Shown here one piece after another: positions 1 through 9,185 of a DNA stretch of 64,000 bases. Each line of letters begins with the position of its first letter. The first letter of the stretch is position 1. Below the pieces are notes generated by a model. That model was not told where the DNA came from, ran no database searches, and saw nothing but the letters and a program-made list of their open reading frames with translations. A program made the position numbers and the translations under genes. Source of the stretch: Acinetobacter tandoii DSM 14970 = CIP 107469 (GTDB taxonomy: Bacteria > Pseudomonadota > Gammaproteobacteria > Pseudomonadales > Moraxellaceae); assembly GCF_000400735.1 (NCBI RefSeq), contig NZ_KE007367.1:362672-426671 (forward strand), written 5' to 3'.

Positions 1-1116
1 TTACCTATATTTGACTATTCCAGAACGGTCAATTGGCTGTTTAAGCAAGACGCAATGGTACTGGACTGGTTAAGTGCACACATCCAACACAGTCATGTAC
101 GCGTCGCCGTTACTGCTTTAAGTTTTGTCGATACCAGTCAAATTCATCCTTGTATTATTTTATTAACATTGCAATATTTTCAACATACTTGTGCGCGTAT
201 GTTCATTCAAAGTTGTGATATTCATGCGACTACAGAACAATGGTTTGAACACCAGAACAATCAAAGCGTAGTACTGAAAGGGCAGCAGCAAACGGTAGAA
301 GATCAGCGTATCGCCATCAGTCCATCTATTTTATATTTGGATGAATGGATGAATTTACTGCGTAATGTTGCCAATAAGAATGAAACCATAGTGAAGCAGG
401 TCTACAAGAAAATTAGCCGTGTCATGCAGGCATATATGTTGCATTTACATCATATTGTGCAAGATTTACCTCATGAGTTATTGAATTATGTACATCCAAG
501 TACACACCAAAATCGGGGGTTTTATCGTACCTTACGTCGGCATCATGTCCCTGTGAATGAGTTTAGGGCTTTATTTTATTTGAGATATCAGAATTTAAGA
601 GTGTCTGTATTTGATGCTTATGTTCGAGATTATTTGATCTATTGTTTTAATGAAAACCGTGAAATTGCCAAAAATAGTACATGGCTAGGTTTGTTTCACC
701 ACGCCGTAGAATGGCATCGGCAGTTACATAAAGACGAAATTTTAGCGCGGTTAAAACAAAATTTTGCAGTGAATACTTGGAATGCTGTATCGCCCCAAAC
801 CATTTTGCAATATTCTGGTTGGAGTTTTGAGGAACTGCATCATATTGAAAGAATAATCGAAGAGTCGAATATATTTCATCACTGCTTGGCGATGAGTTAT
901 GCGGAACGGATTATGCAGGGAGAATATGTTGCTTTTCATATGTCCTCACCGCATTACGCACAGTCTTTAACACTAGGTTGTCATATTCAGGCAGGTAAAT
1001 TATTGTTTGATCAATTGGAATATCCAAATAATCAAAAAGCGGAGCAATTGTTGGTGACGATTGCAGAACAATTCATTCAATGGTTTAACGAACATTTTTC
1101 ACCAGCACTGAAATAA
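1..1116 (+). CDS. PcfJ-like domain protein, 5' end outside window
   Basis: The frame is open to the first base of the window: 18 in-frame codons precede the first ATG (position 55) without a stop, so the true start probably lies to the left. The visible part is 371 codons. The C-terminal third (about 870-1110) has the pattern HHC...SYAERI-x-G-EY-x-AF followed by a strand-like stretch and Q..YPNN. This resembles the PcfJ-like domain found in plasmid- and phage-associated proteins of unknown biochemistry. There is no signal peptide or membrane segment in the visible part. The family call rests on a motif-level match only; the function is unknown. Confidence 0.6.
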   Translation, partial: LPIFDYSRTVNWLFKQDAMVLDWLSAHIQHSHVRVAVTALSFVDTSQIHPCIILLTLQYFQHTCARMFIQSCDIHATTEQWFEHQNNQSVVLKGQQQTVEDQRIAISPSILYLDEWMNLLRNVANKNETIVKQVYKKISRVMQAYMLHLHHIVQDLPHELLNYVHPSTHQNRGFYRTLRRHHVPVNEFRALFYLRYQNLRVSVFDAYVRDYLIYCFNENREIAKNSTWLGLFHHAVEWHRQLHKDEILARLKQNFAVNTWNAVSPQTILQYSGWSFEELHHIERIIEESNIFHHCLAMSYAERIMQGEYVAFHMSSPHYAQSLTLGCHIQAGKLLFDQLEYPNNQKAEQLLVTIAEQFIQWFNEHFSPALK

Positions 1117-1292
1117 ACTTCATAAAAGTTAAACAATCAACAAAAACTATTTTGCTTAATTTTAAAATTGATAGATAAGCTTTTGTAATTTATGGGATTG
1201 ATCTAAGAAAAGATAACTGTGTTTCTTCTCAGACTTAACTTTTAACACAAAACTCGTTAGGCTATAGCCGTTATTTATTGGTTATCGGTCAT

Positions 1293-3008
1293 ATGAAACA
1301 AGAAACTGCACTTAAGCTCCTTAAAGCTGGCGAAAATGTCTTCCTTACAGGTTCGGCTGGTGCAGGAAAAACCTATACTTTAAATCAGTACATCAATTAT
1401 TTGAAAGCGCGTAAGGTACCTGTTGCAATTACAGCGTCTACAGGTATTGCTGCAACGCATATGAATGGTATGACTATCCATACTTGGGCGGGTATTGGTA
1501 TTAAAGATAGCCTAAGTGATGATGACCTGAAGCGCATGAAAGAGCGTAAATACCTGAAAGAGCATTTAGAGAATGCACAGGTATTAATTATTGATGAAAT
1601 TTCGATGTTGCATGCAAAACAACTGAATTTGGTCAATCAAGTTTTAAAATACTTTAAAGAAAGTGATGATGCTTTTGGTGGTATTCAGGTGATTGTTGCG
1701 GGTGACTTTTTTCAGTTGCCACCCGTTGGTAAAAAAGAAGAGCTGAATCGGGATAAGTTTTGTTTTATGTCCGAAGCGTGGGTAGAAGCCAAGTTTCGTG
1801 TTTGCTATCTGACCGAGCAACATCGTCAAGGTAATGATTATCTGAATGATATTTTGAATGCTATCCGTAGTCAGAGCATTACTTCAGAGCATATACGTGC
1901 ATTAGAACAAACGCGCTCACAAGATATCGGCGAGACTTTCACACGTTTATACACCCATAATATGGATGTAGATTCGATTAATTATCAACATTTAAATGCG
2001 ATTGAGCAGCAAGGTCATGAATTTATGGCTGTCTGTGATGGTAATGATAAATTAATTGAAACCCTGAAATCTTCTGTACGTGCCCCAGAAGCATTAACTT
2101 TAAAAAAGAATGCTAAAGTGATGTTTGTGAAAAATAACTTTGACATGGGGTATATCAATGGCAGTTTAGGCGAAGTCATTGGTTTTGAAGAAGATGATGA
2201 TCATGGTATTTTGCCAAAAGTGAAACTCACTGATGGTTCAGTCTTATTGGTTGAACCGGAAACATGGTCGGTGGATAACGAAGCGGGGAAGAGTATTGCT
2301 AGTTTGCAGCAAATTCCACTACGTCTGGCATGGGCAATTACTATTCATAAATCACAAGGTATGACCTTGGCAGCGGCAGAAATAAACTTAAGTCATACTT
2401 TCGAGAAAGGACAAGGTTATGTCGCGTTATCACGGTTAAAATCATTAGATGGTTTAAAACTGCTCGGCTTTAACATGCAAGCTTTGGAATTAGACAGTCT
2501 TGCTATTAAAGCAGACCGACGCTTTCAAGAACTCTCTGCTGAAGCTGAAACGAATTTTGCTGAAACCGATTTAAGCGTACAACATAAAGCCTTTATTCGA
2601 CATTGTGGTGGAACGTTGAATGAAGTTGAAATTGAGCGAAATGAAAAGAAAATTGCTCGGAGTGCGGGTAAGCAAAACTATGCTTCAGCAACTTTAGACG
2701 AAACTCGTGAACTATTTGAATCTGGTTATGAGATTGAAGATATTGCAACGGAACGTGGACTCACACCAGCCACCATTATTAATCATTTAGGACGTTTACA
2801 TAAAGAACAAGGTTTGGATATTTCTGTTGCGCATCCAGGTGAAGAGGTTGTAGAGGAAGTCCGTAAAATCTATAAACGTTTACAGAAGCGTCAAAGCCCA
2901 GATCATTTCGCAGATGATGGTGCCATTAAATTACGTCCAATTGTAGAGGCAACCAATCCACGTATGGGCTATGACCAAGTGCGTCTAGCGTTACTTTATA
3001 TTGAATAA
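1293..3008 (+). CDS. PIF1-type helicase with C-terminal HTH domain
   Basis: This is a 571-residue superfamily 1 DNA helicase, probably working 5'-3' like PIF1/RecD. Walker A is GSAGAGKT (residues 20-27) and Walker B is LIIDEIS (about 98). A motif III-like GDFFQLPPV, an EQHRQ motif and the UvrD-C-like AWAITIHKSQGMTL (about 345) follow. The last 100 residues contain a helix-turn-helix resembling the RecQ-C/HTH_40 module (DETRELFESGYEIEDIATER). An in-frame TTG lies 15 bases upstream (1278), but ATG 1293 fits the domain start. The gene stands alone, with a weak hairpin after it. The likely role is genome maintenance; the exact substrate is not shown by sequence. Confidence 0.88.
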   Translation: MKQETALKLLKAGENVFLTGSAGAGKTYTLNQYINYLKARKVPVAITASTGIAATHMNGMTIHTWAGIGIKDSLSDDDLKRMKERKYLKEHLENAQVLIIDEISMLHAKQLNLVNQVLKYFKESDDAFGGIQVIVAGDFFQLPPVGKKEELNRDKFCFMSEAWVEAKFRVCYLTEQHRQGNDYLNDILNAIRSQSITSEHIRALEQTRSQDIGETFTRLYTHNMDVDSINYQHLNAIEQQGHEFMAVCDGNDKLIETLKSSVRAPEALTLKKNAKVMFVKNNFDMGYINGSLGEVIGFEEDDDHGILPKVKLTDGSVLLVEPETWSVDNEAGKSIASLQQIPLRLAWAITIHKSQGMTLAAAEINLSHTFEKGQGYVALSRLKSLDGLKLLGFNMQALELDSLAIKADRRFQELSAEAETNFAETDLSVQHKAFIRHCGGTLNEVEIERNEKKIARSAGKQNYASATLDETRELFESGYEIEDIATERGLTPATIINHLGRLHKEQGLDISVAHPGEEVVEEVRKIYKRLQKRQSPDHFADDGAIKLRPIVEATNPRMGYDQVRLALLYIE

Positions 3009-3026
3009 AACTTAAATGCGAAAATG

Positions 3027-3055
3027 AAGTAGGCAGGAGGAATTCTTGCTTACTT
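3027..3055 (+). terminator. weak hairpin after helicase gene
   Basis: AAGTAGGCA (3027-3035) pairs with TGCTTACTT (3047-3055), with one G-T pair. Only a short T run follows. It may be a weak terminator for the helicase gene before the channel gene. Confidence 0.35.
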
Positions 3056-3111
3056 TAATCTAAAGTTCATATACACTGATTTATAAGCGATAAGAATAAC
3101 TTAGAACAGCA

Positions 3112-4095
3112 ATGAAATTTACGGCATGGTATACGCTACGCAAGTTTGTTTATAACAATTTGCACAATGAAGATTATGAAACCCGCTTAAGTCGTGCGAT
3201 TAATTATTTTCTGATAGCACTCATTATGAGTAATGCTGCTGCGGTATTACTTGAGTCAGTCCATCAATATTATATACGTTATGAAACTTTTTTTTATTAT
3301 TTTGAACTTTTTTCAATTTTTATTTTTACCACAGAATACATTTTACGGTTTTGGTCAGTTGCAGAGGCAGACAGTTTTGAATCGGCTTGGAAAAATCGTT
3401 TAAATTGGGTTAAAAGCGGTGGGGCGATTATCGACTTACTGGCTATTTTGCCTGCATATCTCAATTTCTTTGTTCATTTCGACCTAAGATTCCTCCGAAT
3501 TGTCCGTTTACTGCGATTATTAAAACTGACTCGATATTTTGTTTCATTGCAAATTTTATTACGAGTCATCGAACGCGAAAAAGGTTCATTCCAAGCCGTC
3601 ATTTTTATCTTGGTGATTATGATTATTATGGCGGCAGCAGGTGTGTATTTGATTGAAAGTCGGGTACAACCTGATGTTTTTAGTTCAATCCCAGCATCGA
3701 TGTGGTGGGCGGTCGTGACTTTAACTACGGTGGGGTATGGTGATGTGACTCCTGTAACGCCGCTTGGCCGTTTTTTAGGGGCACTGATTACCATTTTAGG
3801 TGTGGGCTTGGCCGCTTTACCCGCGGGTATTCTAGCCAATGGTTTGGCAAATGAGCTTGAATTGCGAAAACAAGAATTGGAACTCAGATTTCGTGAATTG
3901 ATTCAAAACAGTGATATTGATTTTATTCTAGAAAAAGAAAAGATTGAGGAAATACGTAAAGAAGTGGGACTGACTCAAGAGCAGACCCAAGATATTATTC
4001 TTCAGTTGATTCGAGAGCAAAAAGAGGAATCTTTGAAACAGGAACGTGAACAATATGCTTATTGTCCACATTGTGGTAAGAAGTTACCTGAATAA
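3112..4095 (+). CDS. voltage-gated potassium channel (6TM)
   Basis: This 327-residue inner-membrane ion channel has S1-S4 helices. S4 carries regularly spaced arginines (FLRIVRLLRLLKLTRY, about residues 127-142), and the pore loop has the K+ selectivity filter TTVGYGD (about 206-212) between S5 and S6. After S6 comes a charged coiled-coil-like tail (ELELRKQELELRFREL). The protein ends in CPHCGKKLPE, a CxxC half of a zinc ribbon. It is monocistronic and convergent with the MFS gene. Function as a voltage-sensing K+ channel is well supported by family; gating and physiological role are not known. Confidence 0.92.
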   Translation: MKFTAWYTLRKFVYNNLHNEDYETRLSRAINYFLIALIMSNAAAVLLESVHQYYIRYETFFYYFELFSIFIFTTEYILRFWSVAEADSFESAWKNRLNWVKSGGAIIDLLAILPAYLNFFVHFDLRFLRIVRLLRLLKLTRYFVSLQILLRVIEREKGSFQAVIFILVIMIIMAAAGVYLIESRVQPDVFSSIPASMWWAVVTLTTVGYGDVTPVTPLGRFLGALITILGVGLAALPAGILANGLANELELRKQELELRFRELIQNSDIDFILEKEKIEEIRKEVGLTQEQTQDIILQLIREQKEESLKQEREQYAYCPHCGKKLPE

Positions 4096-4126
4096 TATTT
4101 AAAAATTGAGAGTCAAGCGATGGGTA

Positions 4127-4159
4127 AAGCAATGAAAGCAGAAAGCACTTTCATTGCTT
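4127..4159. terminator. perfect hairpin between convergent genes
   Basis: AAGCAATGAAAG (4127-4138) and CTTTCATTGCTT (4148-4159) form a perfect 12-bp stem with a 9-base loop. It sits between the convergent channel and MFS genes and probably terminates both. The flanking T runs are short. Confidence 0.6.
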
Positions 4160-4190
4160 ATTTCACATATGCACACGCCTAGGCATTGTG

Positions 4191-5417
4191 TTAGATAGAT
4201 TCATGATATGATGAAACGACTAGATTATTTTTCTCATGCTGAAAAGCACAAAATAAAATAATTAAACCACCGAAACTCAGTAATGTACCAACCCAAATGG
4301 GCGCGAGCCACCCCAAGTTTTGACTAATTAACCAACCGCCCAGAAAAGCACCAAAAGCATTGGCAATATTGAATGCTGAATGATTCAGAGAAGCTGCCAA
4401 ACTCTGAGCATTGCCCGCAACATCCATGAGGCGCGTTTGCAGCAATGGTCCTAAACCTGCAATGCTAAAACTGACTAAGAATAATGCAGCAAATGCCGTA
4501 TAGAAGTTGCCTATCGTGAGTGCGCAAATAATATAAGAGCCAGCATTTGAAAGGAGTACCCAAATAATTGCCTTATTCAGATTTCTATCAGCGAAATGTC
4601 CTGCAACTAAACCACCAAGTACTAAACCTAAACCAATACTTGCAAGTGCGAAAGGGACGATTTCAATACGGGCATGTGTGTATTCAGTCAAAATTGGTGA
4701 AACGTAACTATATACCGAGAAAAGACCGCCAAAACCAATAGCACCGACAGCTAAAGTTAACCACATTTGCGTATTTTTAAGTCCGCGAAGTTCATTTTGA
4801 ATGCTGGCAGTGTGGTCGAGTTGAATTTTTGGCAAGCAAAAACAAATTGCAATCACTGTTACAAATGCAATTGAAGCTGAAAATTCAAACCCAGTACGCC
4901 AACCATAATGTTGTCCCAACCATGTCGCAAAAGGCACGCCAATAACCGTTGCAACATTTAAGCCCATCATGAGTTTGGCAACAGCAGAAGCACGTTTTTG
5001 TTTGCCTGCAAATTCAGCAACAACTAAGGCTGCGATACCGAAATAAGCACCGTGAGGCAACCCTGCGATAAAACGTGATAGCAACATACTTTCATAGCTA
5101 TTTGTTAAAGCAGTGATGACATTGGCGATACCATAAAAAAGCATCAACCCAATCAATAAGATTTTTCGGGGTACTTTAGCCGCTAAGATTGCGATGATTG
5201 GAGCACCAATAGTGACGCCTAAGGCGTAAGCACTAATAAAATGACCCGCAACAGGAATACTCACATTTAAATTATGTGAAATTTCTTGGATAAGACCCAT
5301 CGCGACAAATTCAGTTGTGCCAATACAAAAACCACCTAAAGCAAGCGCAAGAATAACCCACAATAGGCGATAGGATGGCGTAGGATCAGTCGCCGTATTT
5401 ATATCCACAGAGATCAT
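4191..5417 (-). CDS. MFS transporter (sugar/drug efflux type)
   Basis: This is a major facilitator of about 408 residues with 12 predicted membrane helices. It begins LLWVILALALGGFCIGTTEFVAMGLIQEI, the pattern of the DHA1 AraJ/YdhP-like efflux subfamily. Loop 2-3 has AKVPRKILLIG. Start choice is uncertain: TTG 5453, ATG 5432 and ATG 5417 are in frame and none has a clear ribosome site. A TATAAT on the minus strand (5458-5453) would exclude the TTG if it is the -10 box. The substrate cannot be read from sequence. It is divergent from metR across a long AT-rich gap. Confidence 0.85.
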   Translation of the reverse strand: MISVDINTATDPTPSYRLLWVILALALGGFCIGTTEFVAMGLIQEISHNLNVSIPVAGHFISAYALGVTIGAPIIAILAAKVPRKILLIGLMLFYGIANVITALTNSYESMLLSRFIAGLPHGAYFGIAALVVAEFAGKQKRASAVAKLMMGLNVATVIGVPFATWLGQHYGWRTGFEFSASIAFVTVIAICFCLPKIQLDHTASIQNELRGLKNTQMWLTLAVGAIGFGGLFSVYSYVSPILTEYTHARIEIVPFALASIGLGLVLGGLVAGHFADRNLNKAIIWVLLSNAGSYIICALTIGNFYTAFAALFLVSFSIAGLGPLLQTRLMDVAGNAQSLAASLNHSAFNIANAFGAFLGGWLISQNLGWLAPIWVGTLLSFGGLIILFCAFQHEKNNLVVSSYHESI

Positions 5418-5918
5418 TTTTAATAGAAACATTGGGAGGGGGAGAATGGACAATTATAGGTGAAATGAACGAATAATGTTAAGTAATTTACTCGGAATTT
5501 ATTGTAATTTGAACGTAATTAAAATTATAAATGTTAGATTGGCTGTTTTAAATTAATGAATTTAATCATATAAATGAGATAATTTTTTGTATATTTTTGA
5601 TATAAATTAAAGGATATGTTCAGTATTTTTTTAAAGAAAAAGTATTAAAAAATCTCACTTGATGCCTGAGTATGTTCACCCTAAAAATTAAGGAAAATGC
5701 ATGTAAATGCGATTTAATTAAGAGATGCTGAAATGAACAAGTGGTGAAATATATTAATTTATTTTGTGATAGAATGAGTTAAATTCATTTTTTTGATTTT
5801 TGTTTTTAATTATATCAATCAACATTTATGTCGTTGCTCGCTCGGTTTGCGGTATTTCATCCGATTTAAACTATTACGCGGACATTTTACTTTTGATTTT
5901 TGCGGACTGATAATAAAC
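5418..5918. other. divergent AT-rich regulatory gap
   Basis: This gap between the MFS gene and metR has no convincing gene. It holds a minus-strand TATAAT (5458-5453), a MetR-box-like sequence at 5775-5787, a -10-like TAGAAT at 5770-5775 and a 13-codon ORF at 5828-5869 without a ribosome site. The metR frame itself stays open for 42 codons upstream of its ATG. Confidence 0.5.
5775..5787. promoter_or_regulatory. MetR-box-like site upstream of metR
   Basis: TGAGTTAAATTCA matches the MetR consensus TGAA-N5-TTCA with one mismatch. It overlaps a -10-like TAGAAT (5770-5775). If real, it would place MetR on its own promoter. This is inference from a short motif. Confidence 0.35.
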
Positions 5919-6839
5919 ATGCTTGAAATTCGACATCTAAAAACATTACTCGCACTTCGTGAACATGGCTCTTTGGTTGCTGCCGCCAATGATTTGTGTT
6001 TGACGCCTTCGGCTATTTCGCATCAATTAAAAGAGTTAGATCATTGGTACGGGGTAGAGGTGGTGAATCGTCGTAGCCGTCCTGTCTCATTTTCCAATGT
6101 GGGACAACGTCTATTAAAGCTTGCAGACGATGTTTTGCCGCAAATTCAAATTGCACAAACTGACATTACGCGAATTGTACATGGTCAAACGGGACGTATT
6201 ATTTTCTCCTCAGAATGTCATAGTTGTTTTGATTGGCTCATGCCATTGTTAAATCAATATCGCCAGCAATATCCAGATGTAGATTTAGATTTTGCTTCTG
6301 GCTTCGAAGCCAATCCGCATGAGTTGTTGCAAAATGGCGAGTTTGATTTGCTTATTACTGCAGACCCAATCGCTTTGAAAGGGGTGGATTACTTTCCAAT
6401 CTTCGAATACGAATCGCGTTTAGTATTATCCAATACACACCCTTTGGTGCGTGCCGAAAAGATTACAGTACAAGATTTGGCTGAAGAAACTCTAATTACA
6501 TATCCAGTTGATAAACATCGCTTAGATATTATGTCAAAGCTGTTCATTCCAGCGAACATACTACCTAAACAGATCCGTACCACGGACTTAACTCAAATGT
6601 TAATTCAATTGGTGGCAAGTGGGCGTGGTATTGCGGCTTTGCCTGATTGGGTTGTGAATGAGTATGAGCAAAAAGGCTGGGTAACATCACGTCGTTTGGA
6701 TTGTGTTTCTGAAAGAGGTCTGCGTAGGACATTATATGCTGGCTATCGAACAGAGGAAAAAGAGAAGAATTATTTTGAAGGCTTCTTGAAACAGTTGGAT
6801 AAATTTTCACAGAAGCGTCATCAGTATTATTTGTCTTAA
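5919..6839 (+). CDS. metR: LysR-type regulator of methionine synthesis, MetR
   Basis: This 306-residue LysR regulator has an N-terminal winged HTH (MLEIRHLKTLLALREHGSLVAAA) and an effector domain. The segments SSECHSCFDWLMPLL, DFASGF, ETLITYPV and GIAALPDWVV are those of MetR, which activates metE and related genes with homocysteine as co-regulator. The ATG at 5919 matches the family N-terminus. The frame is open for 42 codons further upstream, but that stretch does not look like a LysR N-terminus. No met gene is next to it here. Confidence 0.88.
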   Translation: MLEIRHLKTLLALREHGSLVAAANDLCLTPSAISHQLKELDHWYGVEVVNRRSRPVSFSNVGQRLLKLADDVLPQIQIAQTDITRIVHGQTGRIIFSSECHSCFDWLMPLLNQYRQQYPDVDLDFASGFEANPHELLQNGEFDLLITADPIALKGVDYFPIFEYESRLVLSNTHPLVRAEKITVQDLAEETLITYPVDKHRLDIMSKLFIPANILPKQIRTTDLTQMLIQLVASGRGIAALPDWVVNEYEQKGWVTSRRLDCVSERGLRRTLYAGYRTEEKEKNYFEGFLKQLDKFSQKRHQYYLS

Positions 6840-6907
6840 TCTCATTGATATAGTGTGCTGTGATGGTGCAATTCAAAGATTGCATCATCACATTCAATTG
6901 AATTGGG

Positions 6908-7360
6908 CTAAGAGTGTCCTATAAATAATGACAATACACCTGCGGCAATTAAAGGACCTACAGGTACCCCACGTAACAGAGCAACCCCTGCTACAGTTCC
7001 AATCAGTAAACCTGCAACTATATTGGGTTGATGAGTCATCAGTTTGACCCCACGTCCACCTAACCAAGCCACAAATACGCCGATTGCAATTGCAAGTAAT
7101 GATTTCCAGCTTAAAAATGATTTAAGAATAGCCTCACCAGGGATTTTGCCACTGGCAATTGGGGTTAAAACACCGATGGTTAAAATAACAATACCAATAT
7201 TTAAACCGTGTTGTTGTAATAGCGGGAAAAACTCACTTAATGGTGTTATTTTGAAGACAATCAGTACAGCAGCAGCAATGGTAACAGCAGAGTTGTGACT
7301 GAAAATACCACAAGCCACTAAAACCAAAAGTACTATCAGATTTAAATCTAAATTAGGCAT
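6908..7360 (-). CDS. DUF441 (YeaL-like) membrane protein
   Basis: This is an inner-membrane protein of about 150 residues with four or five helices. The segments [54 protein letters not shown] and [12 protein letters not shown] identify the DUF441/YeaL family, whose function is unknown. ATG 7360 gives the family length; the in-frame TTG at 7390 would add ten polar residues before helix 1. It is convergent with metR. Confidence 0.85.
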   Translation of the reverse strand: MPNLDLNLIVLLVLVACGIFSHNSAVTIAAAVLIVFKITPLSEFFPLLQQHGLNIGIVILTIGVLTPIASGKIPGEAILKSFLSWKSLLAIAIGVFVAWLGGRGVKLMTHQPNIVAGLLIGTVAGVALLRGVPVGPLIAAGVLSLFIGHS

Positions 7361-7485
7361 GAGATGCAGGGAGAATGTGTGAAAATGCAACTATTGTAAC
7401 GACTTTTTGTACATTGCATTCAGAAAATCAGCGGGAAATTAGAAAATTGTTTAAAATGCAGCACTTTGATGTAAGGCTTTAAATT

Positions 7486-8196
7486 ATGTATTTGGAAAAA
7501 ATGTTGCAATCTCAAGGTTTTGGTTCGCGTAAGCATTGCCAGCAATTAATTAAATCTGGAGCTGTTAGCATTGACCAAGACATTATGCAAAATCCTAAGC
7601 AAAAGCTAAATTTGGAAAACTTAGTTTTTGATGTATATGGAAAACGCTATCAATATCGAGAAAACGTTTACATTGCACTAAATAAACCTACGGGCTATGA
7701 ATGCTCTCATCAGGCAACGCATCATTTTAGTGTATTCGACTTGTTTGATGATGTACTGTTAAATCGTGGATTACAATGTGTTGGGCGTTTAGATCAAGAC
7801 ACCACTGGCTTATTGCTGCTTACGGATGATGGTCAATTTCTTCAAGCATTAACCCATCCCAAAAAGCATGTGGATAAAGTTTACCGTATGCAAACTGCTG
7901 ATCCAATTTCCTCTGAACAGATTGAGCAGCTTAAACAGGGGGTTGAGTTACGTAATGAACAAGGTACTTTTGCAGCTACAGATGTACAGCAATTGGCAGC
8001 CTGTGAGTTGCAAATGACAATTCATCAAGGCGTTTATCATCAAGTGAAAAGAATGTTGGCTGCAGTGGGCAATAAAGTAGAACAGCTGCATCGTGTGCAA
8101 ATTGGTGCGTTAGAGTGCCCTGAGCTAAAAGAAGGCGAATGGATTTATTTGACACCTGAGCAGATAGCGTTAGCACGTACCCGAGAAGCTATTTGA
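7486..8196 (+). CDS. rsuA: 16S rRNA pseudouridine(516) synthase RsuA
   Basis: This 236-residue enzyme has an N-terminal S4 RNA-binding domain (LEKMLQSQGFGSRKHCQQLIKSG) and a catalytic domain with GRLDQDTTGLLLLTDDG, where the Asp of GRLD is the catalytic nucleophile. KPTGYECSH and the overall length match RsuA, which makes pseudouridine 516 in 16S rRNA. RluE/RluF-like paralogues share the fold, so target position is inferred. The 3' end overlaps the convergent GNAT gene by 8 bases. Confidence 0.85.
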   Translation: MYLEKMLQSQGFGSRKHCQQLIKSGAVSIDQDIMQNPKQKLNLENLVFDVYGKRYQYRENVYIALNKPTGYECSHQATHHFSVFDLFDDVLLNRGLQCVGRLDQDTTGLLLLTDDGQFLQALTHPKKHVDKVYRMQTADPISSEQIEQLKQGVELRNEQGTFAATDVQQLAACELQMTIHQGVYHQVKRMLAAVGNKVEQLHRVQIGALECPELKEGEWIYLTPEQIALARTREAI

Positions 8197-8632
8197 GGAA
8201 ACAATGGTAGGTTCTAAACTCATTATCAGCAATAAAACCCATAGCTTCATATAGCCGATGAGATTCACGATTGGTTTTTTGCGTTTCGAGGCTAATGCGA
8301 AGCGCATTTTCATGTCGAGCAAACAAAATGGCAGTATCAATAAGTTGTTTGGCTGAGCCTTGACGGCGAAATTGGGGTGTTACATAAACATCGTCTAAAA
8401 TATAGTAGGTTGAACAGGCAACAGAAGAGAAACCTAAATAAAGCAAAATGAAACCTGTAAATACTTCATCTTTGATATGAATAAAAATGACACTTTCTTG
8501 GTTTTCAAAGCGTTGTTTTAAAAATTGTTGGGAAAGATTTAAATTGGAAGAAGCACCATAAAATTGGCGGTATTCATCAAATAAAACTGCAAGTTGATTG
8601 AGATCATCTAATGTCGCTCTTTTTACAATCAT
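8189..8632 (-). CDS. GNAT family N-acetyltransferase
   Basis: This 147-residue GNAT protein has the acetyl-CoA binding segment VYVTPQFRRQGSAKQLI (motif A, R/Q-x-x-G-x-A) and a C-terminal ETQKTNRESHRLYEAMGF. ATG 8632 is chosen because GGAG (8642-8639) sits 6 bases before it; ATG 8644 is in frame but lacks a ribosome site. The substrate is unknown. A ribbon-helix-helix gene lies just upstream on the same strand, an arrangement also used by GNAT toxin-antitoxin pairs. This protein, however, looks like an ordinary small-molecule or peptide acetyltransferase. Confidence 0.82.
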   Translation of the reverse strand: MIVKRATLDDLNQLAVLFDEYRQFYGASSNLNLSQQFLKQRFENQESVIFIHIKDEVFTGFILLYLGFSSVACSTYYILDDVYVTPQFRRQGSAKQLIDTAILFARHENALRISLETQKTNRESHRLYEAMGFIADNEFRTYHCFLK

Positions 8633-8725
8633 TGATTGCTCCATGCATTTTTTATTGTCATTGCATGAAGCATACCTAAGTTTTTAAATGAAAAAATTTA
8701 AATAATGTATAAAAATGCAACAGGG

Positions 8726-9076
8726 TTAATTTTTATCACCTTCACCCAAGATTGCGTTAAGTTCTTCAAATAAGTCTAGATGGTCATCATCAATGAGAAA
8801 TTCATCGTTATGTTGAATGCTGTTTGAGCTGTCATTGCTTTCATGCGTAACAGCAGCCGTTTTCTGCTCTTGTTTGAGTCGTCTTAACTTAATCAATTGC
8901 TCTAAATTGATATTCTGATTTTCAATAGAAAAGGGGATGGACTTTGTTAGTACAACTTGTTTGAAAAAAAGCCGCACCGCTTGTGCTGGCGTGATCCCCA
9001 ACTGTTTAAAGACAGCAAAAGCCTGTTTCTTTTCCTGTGAATCGAGACGAATTTGATAAACTTCGGTTTTTCTCAT
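8726..9076 (-). CDS. RelB/DinJ-like ribbon-helix-helix protein with acidic tail
   Basis: This 116-residue protein begins MRKTEVYQIRLDS and contains FKQLGITPAQAVRLFFKQV and a following IPFSI, the hallmark of RelB/DinJ antitoxins (ribbon-helix-helix DNA binding). It is longer than DinJ (about 86 residues): after a Lys/Arg helix it has a Ser/Asn linker and a strongly acidic end (DEFLIDDDHLDLFEELN). No RelE/YafQ-type toxin gene follows; the next gene on the strand is a GNAT acetyltransferase 93 bases on. In-frame starts at 9115 and 9124 are possible but extend outside the family domain. Confidence 0.75.
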   Translation of the reverse strand: MRKTEVYQIRLDSQEKKQAFAVFKQLGITPAQAVRLFFKQVVLTKSIPFSIENQNINLEQLIKLRRLKQEQKTAAVTHESNDSSNSIQHNDEFLIDDDHLDLFEELNAILGEGDKN

Positions 9077-9185
9077 GATTTTTATAAATTTGAAGATTAA
9101 AATTTTAGACTTCATTTTAATCAATTTTATTGTAATTTCAATATTCTTGAGCTTAAAACTTCATTTTTTTGTAATGACAAACAAA

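Noticed and set aside
5793..5918. N-terminal extension of MetR from an upstream start
   Set aside because: The added residues are unlike any LysR N-terminus, and ATG 5919 matches the family exactly.
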